Source: Citricoccus sp. K5 (GTDB lineage Bacteria; Actinomycetota; Actinomycetes; Actinomycetales; Micrococcaceae). Taken from it: a stretch of DNA of 64,000 nt. Below are positions 37,589-45,500 of the stretch, in pieces. Position 1 is the stretch's first letter. Every line of letters starts with the position of its first letter. Position numbers and translations under genes: made by a program. Location: positions 1,768,985-1,832,984 of the forward strand of contig NZ_LR732817.1 in NCBI RefSeq assembly GCF_902506195.1. Direction: 5' to 3'. Under the pieces are notes generated by a model that was given only the letters and a program-made list of their open reading frames with translations, was not told the DNA's origin and searched no databases.

Positions 37589-37783
37589 TCAGATGCCCAG
37601 CATCCGCTTGATGGTCTTGACGTTGGCCTTGGAGACCAACTGGTCGGAGGCCAGACGGCGGGTCAGCGTGGAGGGCTTGTGCTCCAGGTAGTGGCGGCGG
37701 TTGGCCTGCTGACGCATCAGCTTGCCGGAACCGGTCACGCGGAAGCGCTTCTTGGCTCCGCTGTGGGTCTTCATCTTCGGCAT
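37589..37783 (-). CDS. rpmI: 50S ribosomal protein L35
   Basis: A 64-residue r-protein, [21 protein letters not shown] and [20 protein letters not shown] being diagnostic. AGGAGAACG lies upstream of the ATG. It is the middle gene of the infC-rpmI-rplT operon, 126 bases behind infC. Confidence 0.98.
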   Translation of the reverse strand: MPKMKTHSGAKKRFRVTGSGKLMRQQANRRHYLEHKPSTLTRRLASDQLVSKANVKTIKRMLGI

Positions 37784-37909
37784 GGCTGCCGTTCTCCTTC
37801 ATGTTGGCCGTCCGCCCGTGGGGCGGACAGTGCTACGTGGACCCTCCCGGAGGTGGGGCCGATCTGGTCCGTACCGGTCTGAAGCCGGTGACGAAAGGGT
37901 GGTGCTGGT

Positions 37910-39025
37910 CTACTTGCTTCCGCCCGGCTTGGGGCCGGGCCTCGGCGCTGCACCGGGCTTGGGTGCCGCAGACGGCTTCGGCATGCCCGGCTTGGGAGCC
38001 GATGCCGGTTTCGCGGCGGGCTTGGCCGCCGCAGGCTTGGGAGCAGCGGCAGGTTTGGCCACCGCGGGCTTCGGCGCTGCCGCAGGCTTGGCGGCGGCAG
38101 GCTTGGCGGCGGCAGGCTTGGCGGCGGCAGGCTTGGCGGCGGCAGGCTTGGCGGTCGCCGGCCTGGCGGCCGGAGCTGCCTTGGCCGGAGCCGGCTTGTC
38201 TGCCGGAGCCTCCTTGACCGGAGCCGGCTTGTCTGCCGGAGCCTCCTTGGCCGGAGCAGCCTGCTGGTCTGCAGGCTTCTCGGCCGGCTTCTCCACCGGA
38301 GCCTCCGGAGCTTCCGCAGCCGGAACCTCCGTACCGGCCTGGGCCAGCTTCTTCAGCTCTTCCGGCATGGCATCCGACATCGTGCTGGACAGCGGTGCCG
38401 AGGAGGTGTCCTCGGCGACCTTCTCCTTCGCCTCACGAGCCGCCACGTCACGGCGGGAACCGACGCGTTCCTGCTTCGGCTCCTGGTGCTTGCGGGCCTC
38501 AGCACGGGCCTCTGACTTGTTCTTCAGCGGACCGATCACCATGACCATGTTGCGGCCGTCCTGGCGCGGACTCGACTCGACCATGCCGACGTCGGCCACG
38601 TCCTCGGCGAACTTCTGGAGCAGGCGGATGCCCAGCTCGGGACGCTGCTGCTCACGTCCACGGAACTGGATCATGGCCTTGACCTTGTCCCCAGCGGTGA
38701 GGAACTTGCGGGCATGACCGGTCTTGGTCTCATAGTCGTGCTTGTCGATCTTCAGGCGGAAGCGGACTTCCTTGAGGATCGTGTTGGTCTGGTTCTTCCG
38801 GGCCTCACGGGCCTTGACAGCGGCCTCGTACTTCCACTTGCCGAAGTCCATGAGCTTGCAGACCGGCGGCTTGGCCGTGGGGGCCACTTCAACGAGGTCC
38901 AGATCGGCCTCGGCGGCTAGACGCAACGCATCCTCGATGCGCACAATTCCCACCTGTTCGCCCTGGGGGCCGACCAGGCGCACCTCGGGCACGCGGATCC
39001 GTTCGTTGATTCTTGGCTCGCTAAT
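37910..39025 (-). CDS. infC: translation initiation factor IF-3 with ATT start and long C-terminal extension
   Basis: IF-3 controls start-site selection on the 30S subunit. The start is read as ATT at 39025 ([17 protein letters not shown]) because AGGAG lies seven bases upstream and no ATG/GTG/TTG fits. AUU starts in infC are the classic autoregulatory device. The two-domain IF-3 core ends near residue 172 ([11 protein letters not shown]). About 199 further residues follow: an acidic/basic linker, then Lys/Pro/Ala repeats (PAAAK units, APADKPAP twice) and a Gly/Pro-rich end. The tail exceeds the core in length. It is the first gene of infC-rpmI-rplT-trmH. Confidence 0.95.
   Translation of the reverse strand: MSEPRINERIRVPEVRLVGPQGEQVGIVRIEDALRLAAEADLDLVEVAPTAKPPVCKLMDFGKWKYEAAVKAREARKNQTNTILKEVRFRLKIDKHDYETKTGHARKFLTAGDKVKAMIQFRGREQQRPELGIRLLQKFAEDVADVGMVESSPRQDGRNMVMVIGPLKNKSEARAEARKHQEPKQERVGSRRDVAAREAKEKVAEDTSSAPLSSTMSDAMPEELKKLAQAGTEVPAAEAPEAPVEKPAEKPADQQAAPAKEAPADKPAPVKEAPADKPAPAKAAPAARPATAKPAAAKPAAAKPAAAKPAAAKPAAAPKPAVAKPAAAPKPAAAKPAAKPASAPKPGMPKPSAAPKPGAAPRPGPKPGGSK
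38082..38156 (-). repeat. 15-base tandem repeats in the infC tail
   Basis: Four exact and one degenerate copy of GCAGGCTTGGCGGCG (plus strand) encode the PAAAK units. Copy number may vary between strains. Confidence 0.9.
38185..38249 (-). repeat. 33-base tandem duplication in the infC tail
   Basis: A 32-base unit beginning CCGGAGCCGGCTTGTCTG occurs at 38185-38216 and again at 38218-38249, separated by one base. It keeps the reading frame and duplicates 11 residues ([12 protein letters not shown]). Confidence 0.85.
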
Positions 39026-39352
39026 CTTGCAACTCCTGTTTCTGGACGCTGTGGATGCGGGGCCGCCATCCCGGTGCGGCTCCCTGCGCTGATCGAGAGA
39101 CAACTAAGGCCTCCGTGCTCAACGCAGACGGAGGCCTGGCCGACGGACGTATCCGCCGACCCATCGGCCGACTGGTCCCCTTCCGGGGCCGTCCGACCGG
39201 TGACCCGGCAACTCGGTCCGCCGTGGCGGACGTGCTGCTGACGCGGGTGGGAGATGGCCTCCACTTCGATGGCTGATCTCGTCACCCATCTCACACACGT
39301 ACTACAGTGGAATGGGACACGGGACCAGCCGGTCTGTGACAAGCTTACCAGC
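39026..39352. other. divergent regulatory region infC / DUF1844 gene
   Basis: No gene is supported in these 327 bases. The infC side has a hairpin, GGCCTCCGT (39108-39116) with ACGGAGGCC (39128-39136), 11-base loop, which would lie in the infC leader 80-110 bases before the start. It may be an attenuator or processing site. The strings TACAGT (39303-39308, plus) and TGTAGT (minus) are -10 candidates for the two directions. No clear -35 is seen. Confidence 0.45.
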
Positions 39353-39724
39353 ATGAATGACGAACAGCAGAATCCCTCCCCCTCGGACGATCCCGTCAAC
39401 GATCGGGTGCGGGAGATCCATGAGGTCCCGGCCGTGGAACTCATCAACACCGCCGCCGTGCACCTCATGACCGCCTCTGCGGTGAAGGTCGGCTTGGCTG
39501 ACACGCCGAACGCCGAGGAACTGATCGACCTGGATGAGGCACGCAAGCTGATCACCGCGCTGGCCGGCCTGGTCACGTCCGCTGCCCCGGAGATCGGCAG
39601 CCAGCACGCCGGCCCCTTGCGCGACGGACTGCGTTCGCTGCAGTTGGCGTTCCGCGAGGCCTCGCCCTTCCCGGATGCACCGGGCAAGGGTCCGGGCGAG
39701 AAGTACACGGGTGCCGTGAACTGA
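39353..39724 (+). CDS. DUF1844 protein
   Basis: A 123-residue cytoplasmic protein. The segment VPAVELINTAAVHLMTASAVKVGL and DLDEARKLITALAGLVTSAAPEIG define DUF1844, found next to infC in many Actinobacteria. The Ser/Pro/Asp-rich N-terminus and a C-terminal Pro/Gly tail flank it. The frame reaches back to 39254, but ATG 39353 begins the usual MNDEQQ start. Function unknown. Confidence 0.85.
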   Translation: MNDEQQNPSPSDDPVNDRVREIHEVPAVELINTAAVHLMTASAVKVGLADTPNAEELIDLDEARKLITALAGLVTSAAPEIGSQHAGPLRDGLRSLQLAFREASPFPDAPGKGPGEKYTGAVN

Positions 39725-39827
39725 CATGACCACCGGCCGCACCAGCGGCCACCCTGTGCACAGACTCCCGGGCCTGGCCCCGTCCTCGGACGGTGCCAGG
39801 CCCGTATGTTTCGGCCCTGACCGCTCT

Positions 39828-40259
39828 TCAGCGGTGGAGGCCCGCCAGATGCTCGGCGACCTGGCGGCTGAACATCAAGAACAGGATCCCAGCGGCCGGC
39901 ACGAGGAAGAGCAGTCCGGTCGCCACGTTCCCGGCGGAGAAGAAGCTGACGGACAGGATCACGGCGAACAGCTCGATCACCACCACGGCGGCCCGGACCC
40001 AAGCCCTGCCGGCCCACAGGCTCAGGCCGGCAGCACCGATCCAGAATCCCGCGGCCGCGATCAGGACCACCAGGAAGATCTGCGCGCCCAGGTTCAACAC
40101 GCCGCTGCCGATCTCGAGGGCGTACACCACGGCGACACCGAGGACCGCGAGGGCCTGGAGGAGTAACAGCGCGGTCAGTGTCACCACCGCCGGCGGCCGG
40201 TGCGCGCGATCTTGAGGGGAGGATGACCGGAGGTTGGCCTGGTGTTCTGGCGTGGGCAC
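39828..40259 (-). CDS. small four-helix membrane protein
   Basis: A 143-residue protein with four hydrophobic segments: VTLTALLLLQALAVLGVAVVY, a second from about IFLVVLIAAAGFW, a third VRAAVVVIELFAVILSV and a fourth TGLLFLVPAAGILFLMF. It resembles small hypothetical membrane proteins common next to whiB1 in Micrococcaceae. The open frame reaches ATG 40364, but those extra 35 residues are basic and non-hydrophobic and have no ribosome site. GTG 40259 is my preferred start, with low certainty. Function unknown. Confidence 0.65.
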   Translation of the reverse strand: MPTPEHQANLRSSSPQDRAHRPPAVVTLTALLLLQALAVLGVAVVYALEIGSGVLNLGAQIFLVVLIAAAGFWIGAAGLSLWAGRAWVRAAVVVIELFAVILSVSFFSAGNVATGLLFLVPAAGILFLMFSRQVAEHLAGLHR

Positions 40260-40352
40260 GGCATCCGGCTTTCTGTTGCTCTGCGGGCTGATGGCCGCAC
40301 CCTTGACAGTGGTGACGGCGGGCCGGAATAGTCTACGGCACCGGCTCCGCGC

Positions 40353-40368
40353 TGTGATCAACATCGCA
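40353..40368 (+). promoter_or_regulatory. CRP-like binding site upstream of whiB1
   Basis: TGTGA-N6-TCGCA matches the CRP/GlxR palindrome TGTGA-N6-TCACA at nine of ten positions. whiB1 of Mycobacterium tuberculosis is controlled by the CRP protein Rv3676 (established), so the site is plausible. It lies about 220 bases before whiB1 and could also act on the divergent membrane-protein gene. Confidence 0.4.
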
Positions 40369-40442
40369 TGATAACCGCAAGTTAACCTGCTGGGCCTCTT
40401 GTTTACTCGTATTCGACATGAAAAGATATTTCACGAAGTTCA

Positions 40443-40506
40443 GCGGGGGTCGTCGCAACGGCCCTTTTTTGTTGCCGTCGACAGGATGCTGCAGATCAGC
40501 CCCCGC
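40443..40506 (+). promoter_or_regulatory. candidate transcription attenuator in the whiB1 leader
   Basis: GGGTCG-TCGCAA-CGGCCC (40447-40464) followed by six T (40465-40470) is a textbook intrinsic terminator, facing whiB1 and 118 bases before its start. The same 5' arm can instead pair downstream: GTCGTCGCAAC (40449-40459) with GTTGCCGTCGAC (40471-40482). GCGGGGG (40443-40449) pairs with CCCCCGC (40500-40506). The two folds exclude each other. Role inferred. Confidence 0.45.
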
Positions 40507-40587
40507 ATGAGGACTACCGTCCGATGACCCGAGACAGTATTGCCGGGGCCACCCGTGTGCCCGGCAGCGAAGGAGTGAACGATCAGC

Positions 40588-40836
40588 ATGGATTGGCGTA
40601 GCCGGGCAGCGTGCCTGGACAAGGACCCGGAACTTTTCTTCCCGGTGGGGAACACGGGTCCGGCCCTGCTCCAGATCGAAGAGGCCAAGGCTGTCTGCCG
40701 CACCTGTGAAGTGGTCGACACGTGCCTGCAGTGGGCCATCGAGTCCGGACAGGACTCCGGCGTCTGGGGCGGCATGAGCGAGGATGAGCGCCGCGCCCTC
40801 AAGCGCCGGGCCGCCCGCGCGCGCCGCGCCTCCTAA
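40588..40836 (+). CDS. whiB1: WhiB-family iron-sulfur regulator (WhiB1-like)
   Basis: An 82-residue transcriptional regulator with the [4Fe-4S] ligands Cys9, Cys37, Cys40 and Cys46. GVWGG (58-62) and the basic C-terminal RRALKRRAARARRAS are also present. Opening MDWRSRAACLDKDPELFFP is typical of WhiB1, which senses nitric oxide and interacts with the primary sigma factor in mycobacteria (known for the family). GAAGGAG precedes the ATG. It is next to pdtaS, as in Mycobacterium (Rv3219-Rv3220c). Confidence 0.95.
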   Translation: MDWRSRAACLDKDPELFFPVGNTGPALLQIEEAKAVCRTCEVVDTCLQWAIESGQDSGVWGGMSEDERRALKRRAARARRAS

Positions 40837-40872
40837 GCCTGAAGCCAGACCGGGAACCCTGCGAACACCACA

Positions 40873-40920
40873 GACACGTTACAGGCCCTGACCCCGTGGG
40901 GTCAGGGCCTGTGACGTGTC
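40873..40920. terminator. bidirectional terminator between whiB1 and pdtaS
   Basis: A 48-base inverted repeat with arms of 23-24 pairs (one G-U) and a very short loop, centred at 40896/40897. The arm is GACACGTTACAGGCCCTGAC followed by CCCG. It separates two convergent genes and lacks a T-run. Confidence 0.8.
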
Positions 40921-40943
40921 CCGTCAAATCCCTCGGCACTCCA

Positions 40944-42548
40944 TCAGTGCTCCGGGACCGGCGCCTGGATGACCACCTCGGTGCCGCCGGACTCCAGCGC
41001 CATCCAGTCGATGGTGCCCCGCAGGTCCCCCGCCACCAGCGTGCGGACGATGTGAAGGCCGAGCCCGGGGCTCTGCCCCGGTGCCGGAACGACGCCGGCT
41101 GACCCACCTCGGGCGTTCCGGGGATCGGCTCCGGTGTCCATCGCCGAACCGCCGGCGGCCCGCCCGGGTTCGCTGCCGACGTCGGACACCTGATCAGGGC
41201 CTCCCGCCCCCTCCATTCCGCTGTCCCAGAGGCGGACCTCCAGTCGCTCGCCAGAGGGTGTCTGCGTCCGGCGAGCCGAGAGCCCCACATGGCCACCCTT
41301 CGGCCCGATCCCGTGTTCCACCGCGTTCATGGCGAGTTCATTGATCACCAGGGCCAAGGGGGTCGCAAGGTCGGAGGGCAACTGGCCGAAACCGCCTCGG
41401 AATTCCGTGCTGATCTCCCGTCCGTCGCCGGCCACCTCCACGGCGAGCCGGAACTGGCGCCCCAGCAGGGAGTCCATGTCCACCTGTTGGTCCAGGCCTC
41501 GGGACAGCGTCTCGTGGACGAGGGCGATGGTGTCCACGCGGCGCATGGCCTGCTCCAGGCCCTTCTTCGCCTCCTCTGAGTGCATCCGCCGCGACTGCAT
41601 CCGCAGCAGGGACCCCACGGTCTGGAGATTGTTCTTCACGCGATGGTGGATCTCCCGGATGGTGGCGTCCTTGCCGATGAGCTGCTGCTCCCGCCGGCGC
41701 AACTCCGTGACGTCCCGCAGGAGCACTAGCGCCCCGAAACGTCCTGCCTCATCGCGCAGCGGCACCGTGTGCAGGGTGAGGTTGACCGAGCGGACGTCCA
41801 GCTCGGCGCGGGCTGCGGCCTTGCCCGTCAGAACCAACGGCAGGGACTCGTCCACGGGCCGGCGTTCATCCTGGAGGTCCGTGACGATCCTCGCCAGGGA
41901 CCGCCCCTCCAGGGGCTCGGTCTCCCCCAGCCGGCGGAAGGCCGAGACGGCGTTCGGCGTCGCGAAGTCCACCAGTCCCTCGGCGGTCAGGCGCAGAACA
42001 CCGTCTCCGACCCGGGGCGAACCCCGGTGAGAGCCGCTGACGGCGTCGTCCGTCTCCGGCCACTGGCCGCGGGACAGCATGGTCAGCAGTTGTGTGGCGC
42101 TTTCCCGGTAGACCAACTCGAGCCGGGACGGCGTGCGCTGGCCCGTGAGGTTCTGGTGGACAGTGACCACCCCGATGCTCCGGTGGTGGCGGACCACGGG
42201 CCACACCGCCACCCTCATGGAGCTGTCCGGACCGTGCACCGAGGGCGCCGTGGCCGTCGGCTCGCCGGTGGTCCAAGCCTGGTCCACCAGGGACTTCAGG
42301 TCGGTCCGGACCCGGCTGCCCACGATGTCCCGGTGCAGGGAGGTCTGTGAGGTGAAGGGCCGGGCCTGGGCCAGGGCCACGAAGCCGCGGCCGGTGGCCT
42401 CCGAGCCCGCGACCGGATACCACAGCACCAGGTCCGCGAAGTCCAGGTCCGCGATGAGCTGCCACTCACCGACCACCATGTGCAGCCAGTCGACATCGCC
42501 CTCCGCCAGGTCGGGGTCGTCGTGGAGGGGGTCGGTGAACAAGGCCAT
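40944..42548 (-). CDS. pdtaS: sensor histidine kinase, PdtaS type
   Basis: A 534-residue cytoplasmic kinase with no membrane segments: an N-terminal GAF domain (about 15-155), a PAS domain (about 180-290) and a HisKA_2/HATPase core. The phospho-acceptor is in REIHHRVKNNLQTVGSL (His301/His302). The N box is VINELAMNAVEHG. The partner is normally the antiterminator PdtaR, not in this window. Odd: about 45 extra residues, Gly/Ser/Asp-rich, sit between the D box (RLWDSG) and the G box (SPGLGLHIV). It starts nine bases after the gdh stop. TAGAAC six bases before the ATG may be its own leaderless promoter. Confidence 0.9.
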   Translation of the reverse strand: MALFTDPLHDDPDLAEGDVDWLHMVVGEWQLIADLDFADLVLWYPVAGSEATGRGFVALAQARPFTSQTSLHRDIVGSRVRTDLKSLVDQAWTTGEPTATAPSVHGPDSSMRVAVWPVVRHHRSIGVVTVHQNLTGQRTPSRLELVYRESATQLLTMLSRGQWPETDDAVSGSHRGSPRVGDGVLRLTAEGLVDFATPNAVSAFRRLGETEPLEGRSLARIVTDLQDERRPVDESLPLVLTGKAAARAELDVRSVNLTLHTVPLRDEAGRFGALVLLRDVTELRRREQQLIGKDATIREIHHRVKNNLQTVGSLLRMQSRRMHSEEAKKGLEQAMRRVDTIALVHETLSRGLDQQVDMDSLLGRQFRLAVEVAGDGREISTEFRGGFGQLPSDLATPLALVINELAMNAVEHGIGPKGGHVGLSARRTQTPSGERLEVRLWDSGMEGAGGPDQVSDVGSEPGRAAGGSAMDTGADPRNARGGSAGVVPAPGQSPGLGLHIVRTLVAGDLRGTIDWMALESGGTEVVIQAPVPEH

Positions 42549-42557
42549 GGGACAGTT

Positions 42558-45500
42558 CTACTGGGCCGTCACCGATCGCAGTTGGCGCAACGCCACGGAG
42601 AGCGAGGCCAGATCGTCCGACCCCGACTCGCGGATCTCCTCGAGGAAGCGTTCGGCCCTCTCCAGCCGGGTGGCGTTCTCCTCCTCCCAGGCCTCGACCA
42701 GGCGGGATCCGTCGTCCGTGTCCGCCTCGGTCCCACCGGCCAGGACGTCGGTGGTGACGTTGAGGATCAGGGCGTACAGGTCATCCCTCAGGGCGGCTCG
42801 CGCCAGCGCCTTCCAGCGCCCGCTCCGGGGCAGGTCCGTGATGAGATTGAGCATCTCCTCGGCGTCGAACCGGTCGTAGAGACGGAAGTAGACGTCCGCC
42901 ACGTGCCGCGGTTCCCGTCCGGTCTGCCGGGCCAGGCGGACCACGTCCAGCAGACCGAAGGACTCGAACAGGATGGATCGCCGGCGGGCCAGCTCTGAGG
43001 GCAGACCAGCTTCCAGGGAGGCGTCCCGCCATTCGGCGAAGCGCTCGGCGTCCTGGCCCTGCACCAGCTGGGGCAGGTCCTCGACGAGGGCCTGAAGGGG
43101 GGCGGCGTAGTACTCGACGACTGCGCCGATGCCCTCGCCCTCCGCCCGGTGGTTGACGAGCCAGCGCACCGCCCGGTCGAGGAGCCTGCGGGCATCGAGG
43201 TAGACGCGTGCTTTGACCTCGCCGTCCACGCTGGCGGGCAGCGCCCGGAGCGACTCGAAGTAGTCGCCGTACCCGTAGATCTCCTTCATCGCCGAGTAGG
43301 CGGCGACCACGGTCGCGGCATCCGCCCCCGTCTCCTCCATGGCCCGGAACACGAAGGTGGTGCCGCCGGTGTTGACCACGTCGTTGGCCACGACGGTGGC
43401 GATGATCTCCCGGCGCAGCGGATGCTGCTGGATCCGCTCGGCATAGCGGCCACGTAGAGCGGAGGGGAAGTAGGCGTCCAGGGTGCGGTCATACCAGGGA
43501 TCGTCCGGCAGGTCCGAGTCCAGCAACTGGTCGGACAGGTTCGTCTTCGCGTAGGCCACCAGCACCGCCAGCTCCGGCGTGGCCAGGGACTGGCCCTGCT
43601 CGAGGCGTTCTCCCAGCTCGTCGTCACTGGGCAGGTCCTCCAGCTCACGGTTCAGGTCCGCGTTCTCGACCAGCCACTGGATGTGCCGCTCGAAACTCGG
43701 CAACCATTCGGACACCTTCTGGGAATCATTGCGCAACAGGGTGTTCTGGTCGACGTTCGTCTTCAGGACCAGTTCGGCGACCTCATCCGTCATGGACTCC
43801 AGCAGGCCGGACCGGTCGTCTGCGTCCAGCGCCCCGGTGGAGACCAGCTGGTCCACCATGATCTTGATGTTGACTTCGTGGTCGGAACAGTCCACGCCGG
43901 CCGAATTGTCGATCGCGTCCGTGTTGATCAGCACCCCGGACAGGTTGGCCTCGATCCTGCCCCGCTGGGTGAAACCGAGGTTGCCGCCCTCCCCCACGAC
44001 GGCCGCACGCAATTCACTGCCGTTGATGCGGATCGCATTGTTGGCCCGGTCCCCGACCTCGGCGTGGACTTCGGACTCCCCCTTGACGTAGGTGCCGATG
44101 CCGCCGTTGTACAGCAGGTCCACGGAAGCCTTCAGGATGGCCTGGAGCAGGTCGTTGGGCCTCAACTCGGTAGTGCCCAAGGGCAGATCGAGCAGTTCCT
44201 GGACCTGGGGGCTCACCGGGACCGATTTGGCATTGCGGTCATACACGCCACCGCCCTCGCTGAGCAGCGACGCGTCGTAGTCGGACCACGAGGACCGGGG
44301 CAGCTCGAACAGCCGCCTGCGCTCGGCGAAGGACACGGCCGGATCCGGATGCGGATCCAGGAAGATGTGCAGGTGATTGAAGGCGGCCACCAGCCGGATG
44401 TGCTCGGACAGCAGCATGCCGTTGCCGAACACGTCGCCGGACATGTCCCCGATCCCCACGACGGTGAAGTCCTCGGTCTGGGTGTCCCGGCCGAGGGACG
44501 CGAAGTGGCTCTTGACCGACTCCCAGGCGCCCCGGGCGGTGATGCCCATCGCCTTGTGGTCGTAGCCCACCGAACCGCCGGAGGCGAATGCGTCGCCCAG
44601 CCAGTGCCCGTACTCGGCGGAGATGGCGTTGGCGGTGTCGGAGAAGGATGCCGTGCCCTTGTCCGCCGCCACGACGAGGTAGGCGTCGTCCTCGTCATAG
44701 CGCACGATCCGCTCCCGGGTGGAGAAGACCATCCCGGTTCCGTCGGTGCTGCGCGACTGCTGGTCGGTGATGTCCAGCAGCCCGCGGATGAAGGTCCGGT
44801 AGGCCTCCCGGCCCGCCTCCACCCAGGCACCGCGGTCCACGGCCGGGTCCGGCAGGCGCTTGGCGAAGAATCCGCCTTTGGCCCCGGTGGGGACGATGAC
44901 AGCGTTCTTGACCTGCTGTGCCTTGACGAGTCCAAGGACCTCGGTGCGGAAATCCTCCCGGCGGTCCGACCAGCGCAGACCGCCGCGGGCGATGGGGCCG
45001 AACCGCAGGTGCACGCCTTCGACCTCCGGGTCGTACACCCAGATCTCCCGTGCGGGCCGGGGCTGCGGGGCGAAGTCGATCTCCGAGGTCGCGATCTTGA
45101 AGCTCAGGCGCCGATGCCCTTGGAAGAAGTTGGTGCGCTGAGTGGCCTGCATGACGGTCAGGAAGCCTCGCAGCACGCGTTCGGCGTCCAGGGTGACGAC
45201 GTCCTCCAGCGCCTCTTCGGCCCGTTCACGGACCCGCTCCAGACTCTGGCGCCGGGTCTCGCCGGCATCCGGGCCGTCGTCGTCTGTGGCCGAGGGGGTC
45301 GTGGGATCGAAGCGGGTGAAGAAGTAGTCGACCAGGGCCCGCGTCACGGTCTCGTGGGCCAGGAGCGCGTCCGCCATGAAGTCGAAGGAGTTCTGCATCC
45401 CGAGCAGCCGCAGGTACTTCGCGTAGGCACGCAGGACGCTCACGGTTCGGGAGTCCAGGCCGTGGGCGAGGACGAGGCGATCCAGGGCGTCGGACTCGGA

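Noticed and set aside
38082-38249. Possible CRISPR-like repeats
   Set aside because: The repeats are tandem, in frame and inside infC; there are no unique spacers and no cas genes.
39108-39136. Possible L20/IF-3 autoregulatory leader of a known class
   Set aside because: Only one simple hairpin is visible; it does not match any leader class I can identify, so it is listed just as a hairpin in the intergenic entry.
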